Part shown: positions 15,798 to 22,500 of the stretch, one piece after another
How the letters are laid out: each line of letters begins with the position of its first letter
Numbering within the stretch: the first letter of the stretch is position 1
From: Symbiodinium natans
Taxonomy: Eukaryota > Sar > Dinophyceae > Suessiales > Symbiodiniaceae
Assembly: GCA_905221605.1 (NCBI GenBank)
Contig: CAJNDS010000353.1
Location: forward strand, 37,501-60,000
Length of the DNA: 22,500 bases
Direction: 5' to 3'
Translations under genes and position numbers: made by a program
The notes under the pieces: model-generated
The model's input: the letters and a program-made list of their open reading frames with translations, nothing else
Databases searched by the model: none
Told to the model about the DNA's origin: nothing

Positions 15798-15894
15798 ATT
15801 TCTTCGCTGCCGCCTTGAAGTTGGCTTCACCTTTGTTGCTGTGCTGTTTGTGCTTCTTTGCAAGTTTTGCCTGGCCTCGTTGTGCATCTTCATC
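15784..15894 (-). CDS. Candidate minus-strand exon, Lys-rich
   Basis: Read on the minus strand: exactly 37 codons between acceptor GCTTGTGGAG and donor GTGCGA, phase 0 both ends. It reads DEDAQRGQAKLAKKHKQHSN, KGEANFKAAAKKFNPKQ. Composition is far more protein-like than the + strand frames here. If real, genes are not all on one strand. It could also be a chance purine-rich complement of a pyrimidine-rich intron. Confidence 0.3.
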
Positions 15895-16040
15895 CTCCAC
15901 AAGCCAGAAAAGTCGTGTTTTACAATCACTATAATCTCCAGCATGTCCCGAATTCTCACTACCTGGTGTCAGGTGTGGCAGAGGATGGAATCCTCCCGAC
16001 AGGCATACAGCGACCAGCGATACTTTGCATGGAATATATC
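15858..16040 (+). CDS. Candidate exon KVVFYNHYNLQHVPNSHY...
   Basis: Convincing from about 15903 (after CCACAAG): RKVVFYNHYNLQHVPNSHYL then VSGVAEDGILPTGIQRPAIL, stopping at TAA 16041. It shares the frame of the WW-like exons downstream, separated only by that stop. Family not recognised. Confidence 0.4.
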
Positions 16041-16073
16041 TAAGCGCGTGACCTCCTCTGCTTTGACCGACAG

Positions 16074-16410
16074 GCTGGCGTCTTTTACTACTGGAACAAA
16101 GTCACGAATCAGACGCAGGCAGTTCCTGAAATCCTGAAATGCCCATCTTGCCGGGGCTCTCGGGCAAGCGAGGTTGAGCCTCCGGAGCCATGGCAAAAGC
16201 TCCAATCGAGACGAGATGCCTCGATTTACTACTACTGGACAGGGTTTCCATTCGCTGCACGCGTCAATGCTGCACAGGAATCTTCGTAGCGTGACACGGA
16301 GCCCGGTGCCGCAGGAATCCCTCCACGGGGCAGTCCTCACTGGTGAAGCCGGAGGTTTGAGCCTTTGCAGTGAGATCCGCCAAAAGCTAGGGGAAGAAAG
16401 CACCTTTCAA
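16074..16410 (+). CDS. WW-domain-like protein, three exons
   Basis: Exon 16074-16118 reads AGVFYYWNKVTNQTQ (acceptor TTGACCGACAG, GC donor). Exon 16173-16243 reads VEPPEPWQKLQSRRDAS then IYYYWTG (GT donor, phase 2). Exon 16371-16410 completes Gly and reads EIRQKLGEESTFQ (acceptor GCCTTTGCAG, donor GTTGTG). Phases match at both joins. WW domains have a first Trp, an aromatic YY(N/W) strand and a final Trp-x2-Pro. Here PWQKL...IYYYW fits one domain and GVFYYWNKVTNQTQ a second, but the final Trp of the first is Val, so it may be degenerate. WW domains bind proline-rich partners, often in RNA processing. Confidence 0.55.
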
Positions 16411-16817
16411 GTTGTGGTGTTGTGGTTTTTTATTTGAAGAGTTTGTTCTGTTGCAGGCTTAAACACATCGGTCAGCGTTTCGCTGTTTTCTCAGAATTTC
16501 TGTCTCAGGCTGCCTCAGGCTAATGTGTGCCGTGCGCATGATACAGTCGGCCTGTCTGAGACAGACTTTCCGCTCTCTGCGGTGTGGAAGAACCCTTGAG
16601 CCTCATCCTTCCGTCCATGAGGTACCAGCGCTTGTGGCATCTTAGTCTACACAGCACAGCCTCTGTCTGACTGCAGTCGCATCTTTGCTCAAGTCAACTC
16701 GATGGGGAACATAGCTGGGGCCCCTGTTTATACCGCCAAGGCCAGAACTATCCTTCCTTGTCTCAGCTGTAGTCCGGTGGCCGCCGATGCTAGGCAGATG
16801 CCAGATGACTCTGGACC
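16411..16817. other. No exon seen
   Basis: Only short frames. Contains CTCAGGCTGCCTCAGGC repeats near 16503-16520. Confidence 0.35.
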
Positions 16818-17332
16818 ATGCGAACCTGCCCTGAAGCACATGGACTGGAAAAGGCTGGCCCTCTGATTCTGCGAGCCAGGAGGGAATGGTGTAGCTTTTG
16901 CACTGATGTTGCTGCCAGGGCTATGGGAAATCATCAGCGAGAGGAGCAGCTCCGGGCATTTCTTGCCGAATATCCTGCCGACCTGCGACGGAAAGTCCAA
17001 GAACTGGAGCAGGCCACCGCATACTGCTTAGCGAGGTTATGCGAGGTTCCCGCTGCTTCGCAGGCTGTTACCTTCTTGGCTCATTGCATGTGGCAGTGCC
17101 AGATGTTCCCAGTATGCGGATGCGGCAATAGTTCAGCGCCCGATGTGCTTCGACTGCTCGACCTCTTGGAACAGAAAGCACAGGAAGGTGAGTGACTAGA
17201 CGGGTGGTGCGGTTGCGGCCAGAGACATGTGAGTGCAGTGTTGAGCTCATTGCCCCCTAGTGCTACCCTCACCTGCCATACCTGTTCCTTGGTCCAGTAA
17301 ATCTCTCGACAGAGGTGCCTGACCTGTCATGA
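16818..17332 (+). CDS. Unknown gene end, long exon plus canonical intron
   Basis: The exon to 17187 reads GLEKAGPLILRARREWCSFC, then TDVAARAMGNHQREEQLRAF, later QELEQATAYCLARLCEVPAA and PDVLRLLDLLEQKAQE. The donor GTGAGT is canonical, and the 110-base intron ends CTTGGTCCAG. Exon 17298-17332 gives VNLSTEVPDLS and TGA, in phase. An overlapping alternative is RCLTCHEQQYWRKAQAPRR (17313 to GTAAGT). ATG 16818 is the first Met of the frame, but an upstream acceptor cannot be excluded. It has heptad-like helices and no recognised domain. Confidence 0.6.
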
Positions 17333-17567
17333 GCAACAGTACTGGAGAAAAGCACAGGCCCCACGACGAGTAAGTCACAAGAAGCCACAAGAAGCCACAG
17401 TTGTAATGTTCTTACTGTTCTTCACGACGATCGACCTCACACCCGCCAATCTTGACGCTAAATCAGACGGATGATGATGCTCGGATCTGCGAATGGAGGG
17501 TGCGCTCTGCTAGCCAGGCCTTTCAAGAAGGATCATCTGTGCAGGACTCCATGGGACCTGAGTGGAC
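17333..17567. other. Spacer or intron
   Basis: Contains CACAAGAAGC repeated (17376-17396) and no supported exon. Confidence 0.3.
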
Positions 17568-17729
17568 ATGGAGGCGTCCATCAAACTTTTCATGACCTTC
17601 ATCCAGCACATGATTCAGCCCATGAAGCTCACAGCCCGATCGTGGCGCTCTCTCCAAGCGGAAGTGTGTCAAGTCAACACCTGCGCAGAAGTCGGTGCAC
17701 TGCGTCTGCCGCGCTGTGCATGCACATGA
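17568..17729 (+). CDS. Candidate exon or start MEASIKLFMTFIQHMIQPM...
   Basis: A 53-codon frame from ATG 17568: MEASIKLFMTFIQHMIQPMK, then SWRSLQAEVCQVNTCAEV. The composition is amphipathic helix. A TGA lies just upstream, so ATG may be the true start or an acceptor (CCTGAG) lies between. A strong donor GTAAGC is at 17742. Other frames over this region are longer but less protein-like. Confidence 0.4.
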   Translation: MEASIKLFMTFIQHMIQPMKLTARSWRSLQAEVCQVNTCAEVGALRLPRCACT

Positions 17730-17784
17730 ATAGCTGGACCCGTAAGCAACTCCATGTGGTGTTTGCGTATGACCACAGCGGCAG

Positions 17785-18274
17785 GCCCTTCTTAACAAGG
17801 ACTTCAACCGACTCCAAGAAGCTGCACAGCAGGCCAGAGTCAGATGAGTCAGATGCCCTTTGTGGCATTTCGCTCTTCCGGAGGTCATGGGATCATCATC
17901 ATTCGTCGCGGCAACGCACCTGCATGACTTGGCCATGGAGTTAGAAGAGGCTTTGGACTCAGAACTCGCAGAACTCGCAAACGCCTGCAAGATCGCTTGC
18001 AGGCACTGTCGATTGTCGATGCCGCTCGGCCCCGCGCCTTTGTACCTGCAGGCGATCGACCTTGAGACAGGCTCCATTCCCACCAAGACCGAGCAGGTGG
18101 TGCAGGAGGTGCTGTGTGGAGAATGGCCCAAGAATCATGAGAGCGCTTTTTTGAGCATTTCAATGGGGTGCAAAAAAGACACTGCAAAATGTGGCGCAAA
18201 ATGCGGTGGGTTCCCGCGCTGCACAGGCGAAAGAGCTTGAGAAGGAGCTGGTGGAGGCTGGATTTGTCCACCAG
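17785..18274 (+). CDS. Coiled-coil exons of an unknown gene
   Basis: Exon 17785-17832 (16 codons, ALLNKDFNRLQEAAQQ, GC donor). Exon 17884-18108 (VMGSSSFVAATHLHDLAMEL, EEALDSELAELANACKIACR, later TGSIPTKTEQVVQE, GT donor GTGCTG). Exon from 18227 (AKELEKELVEAGFVHQ, acceptor GCGCTGCACAG). All joins are phase 0. Within 17884-18108 another frame also looks coding (KRLQDRLQALSIVDAARP), so internal structure is uncertain. Long minus-strand frames here are shadows in my reading. Confidence 0.45.
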
Positions 18275-18540
18275 GACACTCCCGACGTTTGCTTCCACCT
18301 TACGATGCGACGAATGAATTCAGGCTGTGGCAAGACTGCCTCAAGGGCCCCTTCTGATTGCAGTATAGTACCAATGTCCCGGCAAGGGGCACATGTGTTC
18401 ACAGCATCCGTGCATGCGCCCGTGCTCGAACCAAACCGCGGCTCTCCACACCACCGGCTGGTCCTCACGCGGAACTTGAGTAGCTTCGGCTCACGTCGGG
18501 TCTTCTTGCCATCCTCGGCCCGACATGGTCGAGGTTCCAG

Positions 18541-18568
18541 CCCAACAGGGTTGAGCCCAACAGGGTTG
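18541..18568. repeat. 15-bp direct duplication
   Basis: CCCAACAGGGTTGAG followed by CCCAACAGGGTTGG. The surrounding 18275-18720 has open frames on both strands but no splice-supported exon. Confidence 0.8.
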
Positions 18569-18727
18569 GCCTCCTTCCCTTTCCATCGCGCCGTCCGCTT
18601 CATAAGGATGCTCTTGGTTTGAGAATACGCTGAATACTTGCCACATTGCCCATCTCGGATGCTTCGCGCATCTTGCGATGACGATTCAGAAGAGGGGGGT
18701 GGGGGCCGCATGGGCAGTTACATCTGC

Positions 18728-18772
18728 GGGCTCACTCGCTCATTCACTCACTCACTCGCTCACTCACTCGGT
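18728..18772. repeat. CACT/CGCT tetranucleotide tract
   Basis: CACTCGCTCATTCACTCACT and further CACT/CGCT units. Confidence 0.85.
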
Positions 18773-18932
18773 GAACTCAAGCCTGAGGTTGCTAAGGAGG
18801 GTTGGAATGCACCCTGCTGCGCACGACACGTGCAGAGATGCAGGCATGCGTTGATTGCTGCTGCTTTTGCTTCTGCTCCTGCGGCGCGAAAGGGGTCTGT
18901 TCATGCGTGTGCACCCCGCCACCTTGTTGCAG

Positions 18933-19310
18933 TTGCATGCGACATCGGGCCTTGTCATCTATGTTGTGAAAGCAAGTGCAACTCAGCGCAACCAAGTGCA
19001 GCTCAGTGCAGCTAGCCGGCCAGTCAATATGTTGCTCTTGAGAGATCGGCCTTCCAAAGGGCACGTGCTCCCCCCGCAGGATGAGCCGTCCACTCCACAG
19101 ACCAAAGGGAAGCAGGCACGTGAGTCACGTCGTTGCAAGTTGTTTGATTCAGCTTCGGCGCAACTTATGAAAGGCTTGCTGCGTTCTTTCATAGCGAAGC
19201 TCAGCTCGCAGCCTCTGCTCCTTGGCCTGTTGCAGCCTAGTGGCCTAGTGCAGCACTATGTTTTCACATGGAGCTGGGGATGCGAAAAGGCCATGCTTGC
19301 GCTTGCTTGA
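18933..19310 (+). CDS. Exon(s) of an unknown gene (GLVIYVVKASATQRNQVQLS)
   Basis: After acceptor CCTTGTTGCAG the frame reads LHATSGLVIYVVKASATQ, then RPVNMLLLRDRPSKGHVLPP, and stays open to TGA 19308. A canonical donor GTGAGT at 19120 and a GC donor just before it suggest the exon may end near 19113-19119, though FDSASAQLMKGLLRSFIAKL beyond is also coding-like. Family not recognised. Confidence 0.5.
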   Translation: MHATSGLVIYVVKASATQRNQVQLSAASRPVNMLLLRDRPSKGHVLPPQDEPSTPQTKGKQARESRRCKLFDSASAQLMKGLLRSFIAKLSSQPLLLGLLQPSGLVQHYVFTWSWGCEKAMLALA

Positions 19311-19690
19311 TGATTACTGTTTTGCAAGGCTGGCAGCGAAGCCGGCAAGATAGACTCAGACCTTCCAAAACTGGAAGCGTATGGGGGTTTCACTGCGTTG
19401 TCGTATAGATCACTGCCAAAAAGTTGTGCCGCTTTTCTCCTTTTGCGACAACGGTAACCACCCGTGTCAACCGTGTCAGCTCAAGCCCGCAACATGCCCT
19501 TGGGCTTCGCCCCCGTCTTGCTCATTGCTCATGAAATGGAATATGTGCAGCTTCAAGTCTTTGTGAGTCTTTATGCAAGGCAGTAACCACCAGTGCCTCG
19601 GGTGCTGTAGGTAGTTCAGAAGCCGGCTTCGATTGGGGGGGGGGGTAATGTTGTCTCCCCCCCCCCGTTGTCGCCCTCCCTTGTTTGCAG
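19311..19690. other. Intron or spacer with a G/C hairpin
   Basis: No supported exon. Contains the G11/C10 inverted repeat at 19635-19666 and ends with acceptor TTGTTTGCAG. Confidence 0.4.
19635..19666. repeat. Poly-G / poly-C perfect hairpin
   Basis: Eleven G, an 11-base loop (TAATGTTGTCT), ten C. It would form a stable stem in RNA or a slipped structure in DNA. Confidence 0.9.
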
Positions 19691-20527
19691 CGAGTGAGCT
19701 AACTTGTGCCTTGAGCTGTTTGGACATCAATCTGGCAGCCGACTCTGTTACAGGGCTACCATCCAGGAATGTAGTCGTTCAAATCTTTTTCAGTCGTGTC
19801 TGCAGCTGGTGCAGGGCATGCGACTCTTTAGGCTGCCGTCAGCCTCCACACTGTTGTTAACTCCTGTGGAAGCTGACGCTTTGCATGGTCCTTGCTGGGC
19901 GTAATGCCAGCCATAGCTGTTGTGCCTGTCTTCTGGAACCTCTACACTGCCATGGGTGTTTATGCTCGTGCAGGACAGGGACAAGTGGTACTCGACAGTT
20001 GCGAAGTTCCCTGTTGCGCTCTGGGCTCGCGTGGATGCTGCGATCGGAGGTGCAGCACGTGCAACATCTGCTGGCTGTCGAGTTGAAACCATCGACAGCA
20101 GTCGCCAACAATTAGGCGCCGTCTTGCATGATCCACAACTGCAGTGTTGAACACAACGCGGCTACAAAGTTCACTGCGTCCCTTGCGAGCCGCTGGCAAA
20201 CCACCGTAGCACCTGAGGGGTCGCATCCGCAGCTGCTGCTGCTGCTGGGTCTTGCCGGCTTGCCGGCATCATGACTGTACCTGCGGCGCTTTCTGTCTCT
20301 GCCAGTTCTCGGCTCATGTGCATGGCAACATCAGGAAAGGTGAAATGTTTTCCTCAAGGTCCGCAATGGTTTTCGCCACTGCGTGTCGCGTCAGATCGCA
20401 ACTTTGCGCTGGCTGACGAATACACATACAGATTCGAGCCAGGCGCATCTTCTGGTTAGAATCACCCAACTTGCGCAGTGAAGATTTGGAAGCTTGTGGA
20501 GTCGTTCATGGGGCATCGTCAAGAGCG
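19691..20527 (+). CDS. Multi-exon gene of unknown function
   Basis: Exon 19691-19770 reads SELTCALSCLDINLAADSVT and ends at GTAGTC. Exon 19974-20120 (49 codons) reads DRDKWYSTVAKFPVALWARV, then DAAIGGAARATSAGCRVETI, and joins in phase. Exon 20170-20205 reads FTASLASRWQTT. Exon 20306-20339 reads FSAHVHGNIRK. Exon 20359-20442 reads PQWFSPLRVASDRNFALADE then YTYRFEP. Exon 20479-20527 reads KIWKLVESFMGHRQER and ends at canonical GTGAGC. The introns 20340-20358 (19 bases), 20121-20169 (49) and 20443-20478 (36) are very short, yet all restore phase. It may continue from the 18933 exon. Product not recognised. Confidence 0.5.
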
Positions 20528-20585
20528 GTGAGCACCCAGCACTCCGTGTCAAGCTTTTGAGTTTGATGTTTGAATTTGTTTGATC

Positions 20586-20669
20586 ATGCTCGAGTTGATC
20601 TGCATCCTCAAGATCATCGGGATGTCGGTATACTTGGGGGTTCACAGATTCACGAAATCAATCGCGTAG
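20586..20669 (+). CDS. Candidate hydrophobic exon MLELICILKIIGMSVYLGV
   Basis: A 27-codon frame with a likely membrane helix (LICILKIIGMSVYLGV) then HRFTKSIA and TAG. A GT donor (GTATAC) follows MS. No clear pyrimidine-rich acceptor precedes it, so it may be a start, an internal exon or chance. Confidence 0.3.
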   Translation: MLELICILKIIGMSVYLGVHRFTKSIA

Positions 20670-20723
20670 GGTTACAACGTTTGGTTTGCCATTTCCAATT
20701 TCAGTCAACCACTCTACCACCGT

Positions 20724-20825
20724 ATGTCGCGCATGCTGCGCATGTGGGCCGCGTGCGCCAGAGCCACCGGGGGTGCGAGGGCGCTCAGGGCTCTCGGAGC
20801 TTTTCGGCGGCCGGTGTCTACGCAG
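20724..20825 (+). CDS. Candidate gene start with mitochondrial-type presequence
   Basis: ATG 20724 reads MSRMLRMWAACARATGGARA then LRALGAFRRPVSTQ, ending CAG before GCGTGG (GC donor). It is Arg/Ala/Leu-rich without acidic residues and has an RRPVST end, as in cleavable mitochondrial presequences. Alternatively it is an internal exon after acceptor CAATTTCAG (20704). Other frames here are also open because of high G+C. Confidence 0.35.
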
Positions 20826-20905
20826 GCGTGGTGTAACAATGTGTAGGGGCGAAGTCAAGGTGGCGTTTCCAATGCTAGTTGCACGATGCGTTCCGCTGTA
20901 GCTAT

Positions 20906-21043
20906 ATGGCTGCCAGTCGACGATGGGCCGGCTTTACTTCCAAAGCGACCAGGCCGAGAACTGTTGTTCTTGCTCTTGCTCTTGCGGGATTGGTCCATGC
21001 CCCAAGCAACCCACGAGGAACCTCTTCATTTTTGCCACAGCCA
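20906..21043 (+). CDS. Candidate gene start with signal/transit-type N-terminus
   Basis: ATG 20906 reads MAASRRWAGFTSKATRPRT, then the hydrophobic core VVLALALAGLVHA, then SNPRGTSSFLPQPA. This is the layout of a signal peptide followed by a Ser/Pro-rich transit-like stretch seen in dinoflagellate plastid proteins. A GC donor after CCA is proposed. Next exon probably 21138. Confidence 0.45.
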
Positions 21044-21137
21044 GCGCAGAACAAGAAAACAATGCACATTTGAAGCCGGAATGCCGACCGAAAACACGCC
21101 AAAGGAGCCAACACAAGCTGACACATGCTGTACGCAG

Positions 21138-21424
21138 GTGCCCCGCAGCATTCTCTCCACTGGCCGAGTGGGCACGAATCGAGACCTCCTGGGATCCGAT
21201 GGAGAGTTCTTCGGGACGGACCCTGTTGCACTGGAGGCCTGTGGTCACCCGGCAACCATCGAAAACCCTGCCGTTTGTTCATGCATTTCATGCAGAGGTT
21301 CCGATCGAGAATGGGAGAGACCAGCTCTTGAACTTGGATGACAACGGGTTCTGCTTGCGCCGCCACGCCGGTTTCTCAGACCGTGGCATCTGCCTGCAAC
21401 AGATGCAGGAAGGGCCTGAGAAGG
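21138..21424 (+). CDS. Exons with CmcJ/AsaB-like 2OG-oxygenase N-terminal motif
   Basis: Exon 21138-21236 (33 codons) reads VPRSILSTGRVGTNRDLLGS then DGEFFGTDPVALE and ends at GAG/GC. The 61-base intron 21237-21297 ends GCAGAG. Exon 21298-21424 reads VPIENGRDQLLNLDDNGFCL then RRHAGFSDRGICLQQMQEGP. Phase is 0 at the join. The pattern VxIxxxRxxxxxLDxxGFxLxxH resembles the N-terminal signature of CmcJ/AsaB-type hydroxylases/desaturases (2-oxoglutarate, Fe(II)), as recalled. The His/Asp iron ligands would be further on and are not seen. The frame continues openly to TGA 21547 (GLAALDTHMLMALCCVG), which may be intron. Confidence 0.4.
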
Positions 21425-21549
21425 GTAATTTTCTTGACCTTTCTTGTGTTGGCAGTTTAGCTGGCCTAGCAGCACTCGACACTCATATGCTGATGGCTCT
21501 CTGCTGTGTCGGGTCCTACCGGGGTTTGGTGCAGAGCCTTGGGAGCTGA

Positions 21550-22020
21550 GCATTAGACCAATATGCGACTTCTGAAATGTGGATCCCAAGCTGTCTTAAA
21601 GTCTAGGCAACTTCCCCTGTTTGAAAGCAGCTGCACAGCCTCAGCCCATCTCAATTCTCAAATTCTTCACAATTGTCCGAATTGCCCTAGCCACGACTGG
21701 TAGTTGCTGGCAAAGTCTTGAGCCACCGAAGTGGCAGGTGAACATAACAGGCGGAGAAGAGCCCATATCTACAACAGCCAACAAGAACTCTGCCGCTTTG
21801 TTCGCCTGCGTGGCAGTAGCAACAGCAGTTACATTCCACAGTCGGAAACGCATGCCCAGGTCTTTCGACTTAGGATTTTGGTGGACCACGTGCACAATTG
21901 CCATCTTGGGGAGGGAGGATGTATGAATTCTAGCAAAGGGGGCCCCGAACCGACAAGAACCAGGGTCTGGGCGCAAGGCGGGGCCTTTGTTTGTTTTTCT
22001 ATTTTGTTTTTCTGGGTGTG
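21550..22020. other. Unassigned; weak + strand frame 21621-21926
   Basis: A 101-codon frame reads ISILKFFTIVRIALATTG, later WQVNITGGEEPISTTANKNS and ALFACVAVATAVTF. It has two hydrophobic stretches but no splice or family support. A second frame over 21731-21920 is Arg-rich. Neither is convincing. Confidence 0.25.
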
Positions 22021-22037
22021 GGGAGGCGGGGGGTCTA

Positions 22038-22350
22038 ACAGGAGACCAAGAGGAAGAGGAAGAGGAAGAAGGAAGAAGGAAGAAGGAAGAAGGAGGAAGG
22101 AGGAAGGAGGAAGGAGGAAGGAGGAAGGAGGAAGGAGGAAGGAGGAAGGAGGAAGGAGGAAGGAGGAAGGAGGAAGGAGGAAGGAGGAAGGAGGAAGGAG
22201 GAAGGAGGAAGGAGGAAGGAGGAAGGAGGAAGTAAGAATAAAAATAATAGTGAGAAGAAAGCAAGTAGAAGGAGAAGAAGAAGAAGAAGCAGCAGCAGAA
22301 GAAGCATAAGCAGAAGAAGAAGAAAAATAATATTAAACGTAAGAAGAAGG
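22038..22350. repeat. Purine-only tract: (GGAGGAA)n plus AAG/CAG-rich tail
   Basis: From about 22083 to 22232 the unit is 7 bases (GGAGGAA), about 21 copies and almost perfect. Flanks are GAA/GGAA and then AAG with CAG/GCA interruptions. The + strand is nearly all purine for about 300 bases. Seven-base units give a repeating KEEGGRR heptapeptide frame and, on the other strand, SSFLLPP; both are spurious. Confidence 0.95.
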
Positions 22351-22440
22351 AGCAGAAGCAACAGCAGCGACAAGAAAAACCAATAACGACACGGATATCC
22401 AGTGAGGGCCTCGACTCTGTTGTGGCGGTGGTGGTTGTGG

Positions 22441-22500
22441 TGTGCTTGTGCTTGTGCTTGTGCTTGTGCTTGTGCTTGTGCTTGTGCTTGTGCTTGTGCT
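22441..22500. repeat. (TGTGCT)n hexanucleotide repeat cut by window end
   Basis: About ten copies of TGTGCT, still continuing at the last base. Confidence 0.95.

Noticed and set aside
17523-18131. 202-codon minus-strand ORF
   Set aside because: Opposite strand of better + strand helical exons; Cys/Ser/Arg-rich shadow composition.
18160-18711. 183-codon minus-strand ORF
   Set aside because: No splice support or family motif; overlaps the + exon AKELEKELVEAGF. Not fully excluded.
20658-20858. Minus-strand Arg/Pro-rich ORF
   Set aside because: High-G+C shadow; no splice or domain evidence.
21641-22264. 207-codon minus-strand ORF with SSFLLPP repeats
   Set aside because: Produced by the 7-bp purine array.

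Overview
The window looks like nuclear DNA of a dinoflagellate, most likely a Symbiodiniaceae-type alga. There is no prokaryotic gene structure. Coding sequence comes in short exons on the + strand. Many introns begin with GC (one apparently with GA) and end in AG before G. The intron borders often carry short direct repeats. Simple-sequence tracts and minisatellites are abundant, and one motif resembles the TTTAGGG-type telomere. The organism call is inference from these traits; no database was searched. Most long uninterrupted reading frames are not genes: they run through a 37-bp minisatellite, simple repeats or the shadow strand.

Layout. 220-4767: exons of a coiled-coil protein resembling a large dinoflagellate-specific family. 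A repeat-rich block (about 1.6-4.2 kb) lies inside it or between two relatives. The block holds a telomere-like inverted repeat, three minisatellite arrays, a segmental duplication of about 0.4 kb at a spacing of about 1 kb, and a GAAGACACGTGG-type repeat. 5.0-8.7 kb: short unassigned exons, including a clean two-exon gene end at 7295-7712.

About 8.1-14.9 kb: the best-supported gene, an RluA-family pseudouridine synthase. Its signature motifs are scattered over many small exons: a DKP motif, NRLDK/ETSGIM, YYFALVHGR, AVTFYEPI, RTHQIR, FPVVGD and SPLPQDL. Reading phases match at most junctions, and the exon chain continues into a low-complexity C-terminal tail ending at 14877.

15.2-16.4 kb: a WW-domain-like gene whose exons join in phase, next to a long reading frame broken by stops and one candidate exon on the minus strand. 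16.8-17.3 kb: an unidentified gene end with a canonical GT-AG intron. 17.6-18.3 kb: coiled-coil exons of an unknown gene. 18.9-20.7 kb: another unknown multi-exon gene. 20.7-21.5 kb: one or two gene starts with N-terminal targeting sequences, leading into a short stretch that resembles the CmcJ/AsaB-type 2-oxoglutarate oxygenase family. 21.55-22.5 kb: mostly simple-sequence DNA, including a 7-bp purine array.

No operon logic applies. The genes are neighbours on one strand, as is usual in dinoflagellates, and need not work together. Exon boundaries are my reading of frame, phase and splice-like dinucleotides and need transcript support.
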